Below, piece after piece: positions 62,244 to 64,000 of a stretch of 64,000 nucleotides of DNA; position 1 is the stretch's first letter, and each line of letters opens with the position of its first letter. The DNA is from Pseudobutyrivibrio ruminis HUN009 (GTDB lineage: Bacteria > Bacillota > Clostridia > Lachnospirales > Lachnospiraceae). The notes under the pieces are model-generated. The model searched no databases and was not told the origin of the DNA. It saw only the letters and a program-made list of their open reading frames with translations. The position numbers and the translations under genes were made by a program. The stretch lies in NCBI RefSeq assembly GCF_000703005.1, contig NZ_JNLH01000001.1, forward strand, positions 585,501-649,500, in the 5' to 3' direction.

Positions 62244-62327
62244 GCTAGTTACGCCTACAAGCCTACTGATTTCTCCGTTCGATAACATATCTCACTTGAG
62301 AAATAGTAGAGCTTGCTGTCTACTAGC
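62244..62327 (+). repeat. Dispersed structured element D8
   Basis: 84 nt. Closing stem GCTAG/CTAGC, AAGC/GCTT, CTACT/AGTAG, upper stem ATTTCTC/GAGAAAT, loop GTTCGATAACATATCTCAC. Minus-strand flanks are TTTAGATGA before and GGACTA after. Confidence 0.82.
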
Positions 62328-62368
62328 TCATCTAAATATGTAAACTCTCAATACCCTACGAGCCCGTC

Positions 62369-64000
62369 CTATATATGTAATGATTCCACGCCGAACGACG
62401 ATTGTAAGATATCCACCAGTTGGCGGTAGGTGGCTACGGCTTCGTCGCTGCGACCGGCTGTGTCAAGCTCGGCGATTTGAGCCAGAATGGTTTCCTCCAG
62501 CTTATACATTTCGTTGAATTTATCTGGATCGTTACGCTTAGCGTCACGAATCTTTATGCGCATAGTATACAGGCGCGACAGCTCACCAAGTGCCCCTGTC
62601 ATGGCTGGTCTGAATCCAAAAAGATTCTTGAGAATTTTTAGGCTGGCGGTCACATCCACATCTGCCTCACCAATAAACTGCTGCAAGCCCTGGCCCAGCT
62701 TTGTAGAGTGGTTCAATGGCTTGTCATCATCCTCTTCAAGTAACCAGCTGTCATGCATCTGTTGCCAAGTCAATGTCATGTTGCCATAATTTGCGAGGGC
62801 TTCAATAAGCTCATCATACCTATCCCAATATTCGATTTCTGCAAACTGCTTTTCCAGTATGCGAATGTCGATATATAGGCGAATTTCCTTCTCACCATCA
62901 GTGTTTTTGAAGGCCGCCGCTATGTTTTCAAGCTCCTGCTCGCTGATATTTGGTGCCAATTTATCAATCTGATTTTCAATCATATCCCTGAAGCCAGATG
63001 AGGTAAAGAATTTATTTAGTACGTCTCTTATTTCCTTCTTATAACCTACTTCTGAGCTTTTCTTAAGCAGCATTACGATAAATCCACGGTTCAGACGAAC
63101 AATCTTTGACTCCCAGGCTATTTTTCTATAATAGCGTGTCAACGGACCGTAATCATTGTTATCAAGGCCTATGGTCATGATATAACAATAAATCATATTG
63201 TTTTTTGTGGTATCAAATGTATCAGAGGAGAATAATCCTCCTTGGATATACATCGCCACTTTATCATGAGCGAGCTTTTCACACATCTTCAAATAGTAAT
63301 TGCAGGCCGCCAGGCACTTATCGTTATCATGCTTTATAAAATAAGCTGCTGCTGCATAAAAAGCCAAGCATGCTAGTGGCACTTCCATTATGGTTGGATT
63401 TGCCGCCTCTTTTTCATACAAGGCAATCATCTCATCATCTTTCTCCTCCTGATGGAGAGCTATTGCCATTCCGCACACAAAACTGCCTCTATAGCGCAAA
63501 TCCTCGGTGTCATTTTTCTCAAATGATTGTTTTACCGCATTCTCACATACATCAAACATCTCATCATATTGCTTAATGGCTTTCAGCTCCTGCGCAAGCT
63601 GATATGGCCAGCGGAGATTATCCGGATCCTCCTCCATCATCTCTTTAATCAATGGGATGTTTCGCATAGAATGCTTTATATTGTCTTCTTCCGTTTCATA
63701 TACATAGCCAAAATGCGCCGCATAGGCTTCCATAAACATAGCATTTCCTGATGCCGGCAAAATATATTCATGTATTTTTCCTTCAAAGTGAGTTTCTGGT
63801 GTTACCAAGCACATACGACACACTTCTATATCTTGGTATTCCTTACCTTCAAAATCGAGATAATTATGCTGGAAATATCCGCCGATATTGTAGTTTGTGC
63901 AATCTGGCTGTTGAAAAAATTCGATGATGTATTTGCAGTCTAGGAACCACTCATCATCATCGATATACAAGAACATTTTGCCGTTGGCCTGATCCAACTG
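62369..64000 (-). CDS. GT2-family glycosyltransferase with TPR-like tail, partial
   Basis: At least 543 codons, open to the right edge. The visible N-terminal piece carries the GT-A donor motif YIDDDEW (DXD) and the acceptor region GKIHEYILPASG typical of SPBc2-type GT2 proteins. From about residue 110 onward are helical repeats of TPR type (LRWPYQLAQELKAIKQYDEM, DKCLAACNYYLKMCEKL). Such GT2-TPR proteins are common in flagellin-glycosylation islands. Its start lies outside the window. It is followed on its transcript by D8 and the CgeB-like gene. Confidence 0.85.
   Translation of the reverse strand, partial: QLDQANGKMFLYIDDDEWFLDCKYIIEFFQQPDCTNYNIGGYFQHNYLDFEGKEYQDIEVCRMCLVTPETHFEGKIHEYILPASGNAMFMEAYAAHFGYVYETEEDNIKHSMRNIPLIKEMMEEDPDNLRWPYQLAQELKAIKQYDEMFDVCENAVKQSFEKNDTEDLRYRGSFVCGMAIALHQEEKDDEMIALYEKEAANPTIMEVPLACLAFYAAAAYFIKHDNDKCLAACNYYLKMCEKLAHDKVAMYIQGGLFSSDTFDTTKNNMIYCYIMTIGLDNNDYGPLTRYYRKIAWESKIVRLNRGFIVMLLKKSSEVGYKKEIRDVLNKFFTSSGFRDMIENQIDKLAPNISEQELENIAAAFKNTDGEKEIRLYIDIRILEKQFAEIEYWDRYDELIEALANYGNMTLTWQQMHDSWLLEEDDDKPLNHSTKLGQGLQQFIGEADVDVTASLKILKNLFGFRPAMTGALGELSRLYTMRIKIRDAKRNDPDKFNEMYKLEETILAQIAELDTAGRSDEAVATYRQLVDILQSSFGVESLHI

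Noticed and set aside
14913..62327. D elements as tRNA genes or T-box leaders
   Set aside because: No tRNA cloverleaf or CCA-matching T-box (TGGNACCGCG) is present; the fold is a single long hairpin with internal loops.
14913..62327. D elements as rho-independent terminators
   Set aside because: No T-run follows the closing stem and several copies lie within apparent operons.

Overview
The window looks like the chromosome of a flagellated, low-GC anaerobic Firmicute of the Lachnospiraceae (Butyrivibrio/Pseudobutyrivibrio-like). The reasons are the cdaA-cdaR-glmM-HPr order, comFC next to a TIGR03826-type flagellar-operon gene, Gram-positive ribosome binding sites, lipoprotein signals, GH25 wall enzymes and a FliD-like gene. 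This is an inference from gene content, not a database match. Almost every gene is on the minus strand; only about 53.6-56.7 kb and 59.7-60.9 kb read plus.

Layout, left to right. 1-47 kb is one very large surface-glycan locus. It has glycosyltransferases, two polyprenyl-phosphate sugar transferases, a Wzx flippase and a Wzy-like polymerase. It also has a nonulosonic-acid (legionaminic-type) set: LegB-, LegC-, PtmE-, NeuB/LegI-, NeuA/LegF- and NeuD/LegH-like proteins. A WbuX/HisH/HisF-like amidotransferase trio, an ACP/MaoC/SDR acyl module, rfbACBD plus glf, and a membrane-anchored GH25 muramidase complete it. 45-53.5 kb is housekeeping: leuA, HPr, glmM, cdaR, cdaA, two membrane proteins, a TIGR03826-like zinc protein and comFC. 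53.6-56.7 kb reads plus: substrate-binding lipoprotein, GT4, CysE-like acetyltransferase. 57-64 kb holds a low-complexity lipoprotein, a FliD-like protein and flagellin-glycosylation-style transferases.

The most unusual content is intergenic. There are three independent arrays of tandem palindromes with fixed internal lengths. Array A (8806-12271, GACACG/CGTGTC) has 13 units of exactly 37 bp at a 53-bp period. It is interrupted by two copies of an IS3-family element, and removing each IS with its 3-bp duplication restores the period to the base. It is bracketed by inverted copies of a long-hairpin element. Array B (21869-22202, AGTATT/AATACT) has 5 units of 35 bp. Array C (56740-57096, GACTATA/TATAGTC) has 7 units of 36-37 bp. 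Separately, eight dispersed 84-90-nt elements share a conserved apical loop and internal loop, joined by stems that differ in sequence between copies but stay complementary. I do not recognise any of these families.

How the genes work together (inference): the locus appears to build sugar nucleotides (dTDP-rhamnose, UDP-galactofuranose, a CMP-nonulosonate), assemble them on a lipid carrier, then flip and polymerise them. The 59-64 kb genes would decorate or cap the flagellum. No LegG/NeuC-type hydrolysing epimerase is visible, so that step must be encoded elsewhere if the pathway is complete.
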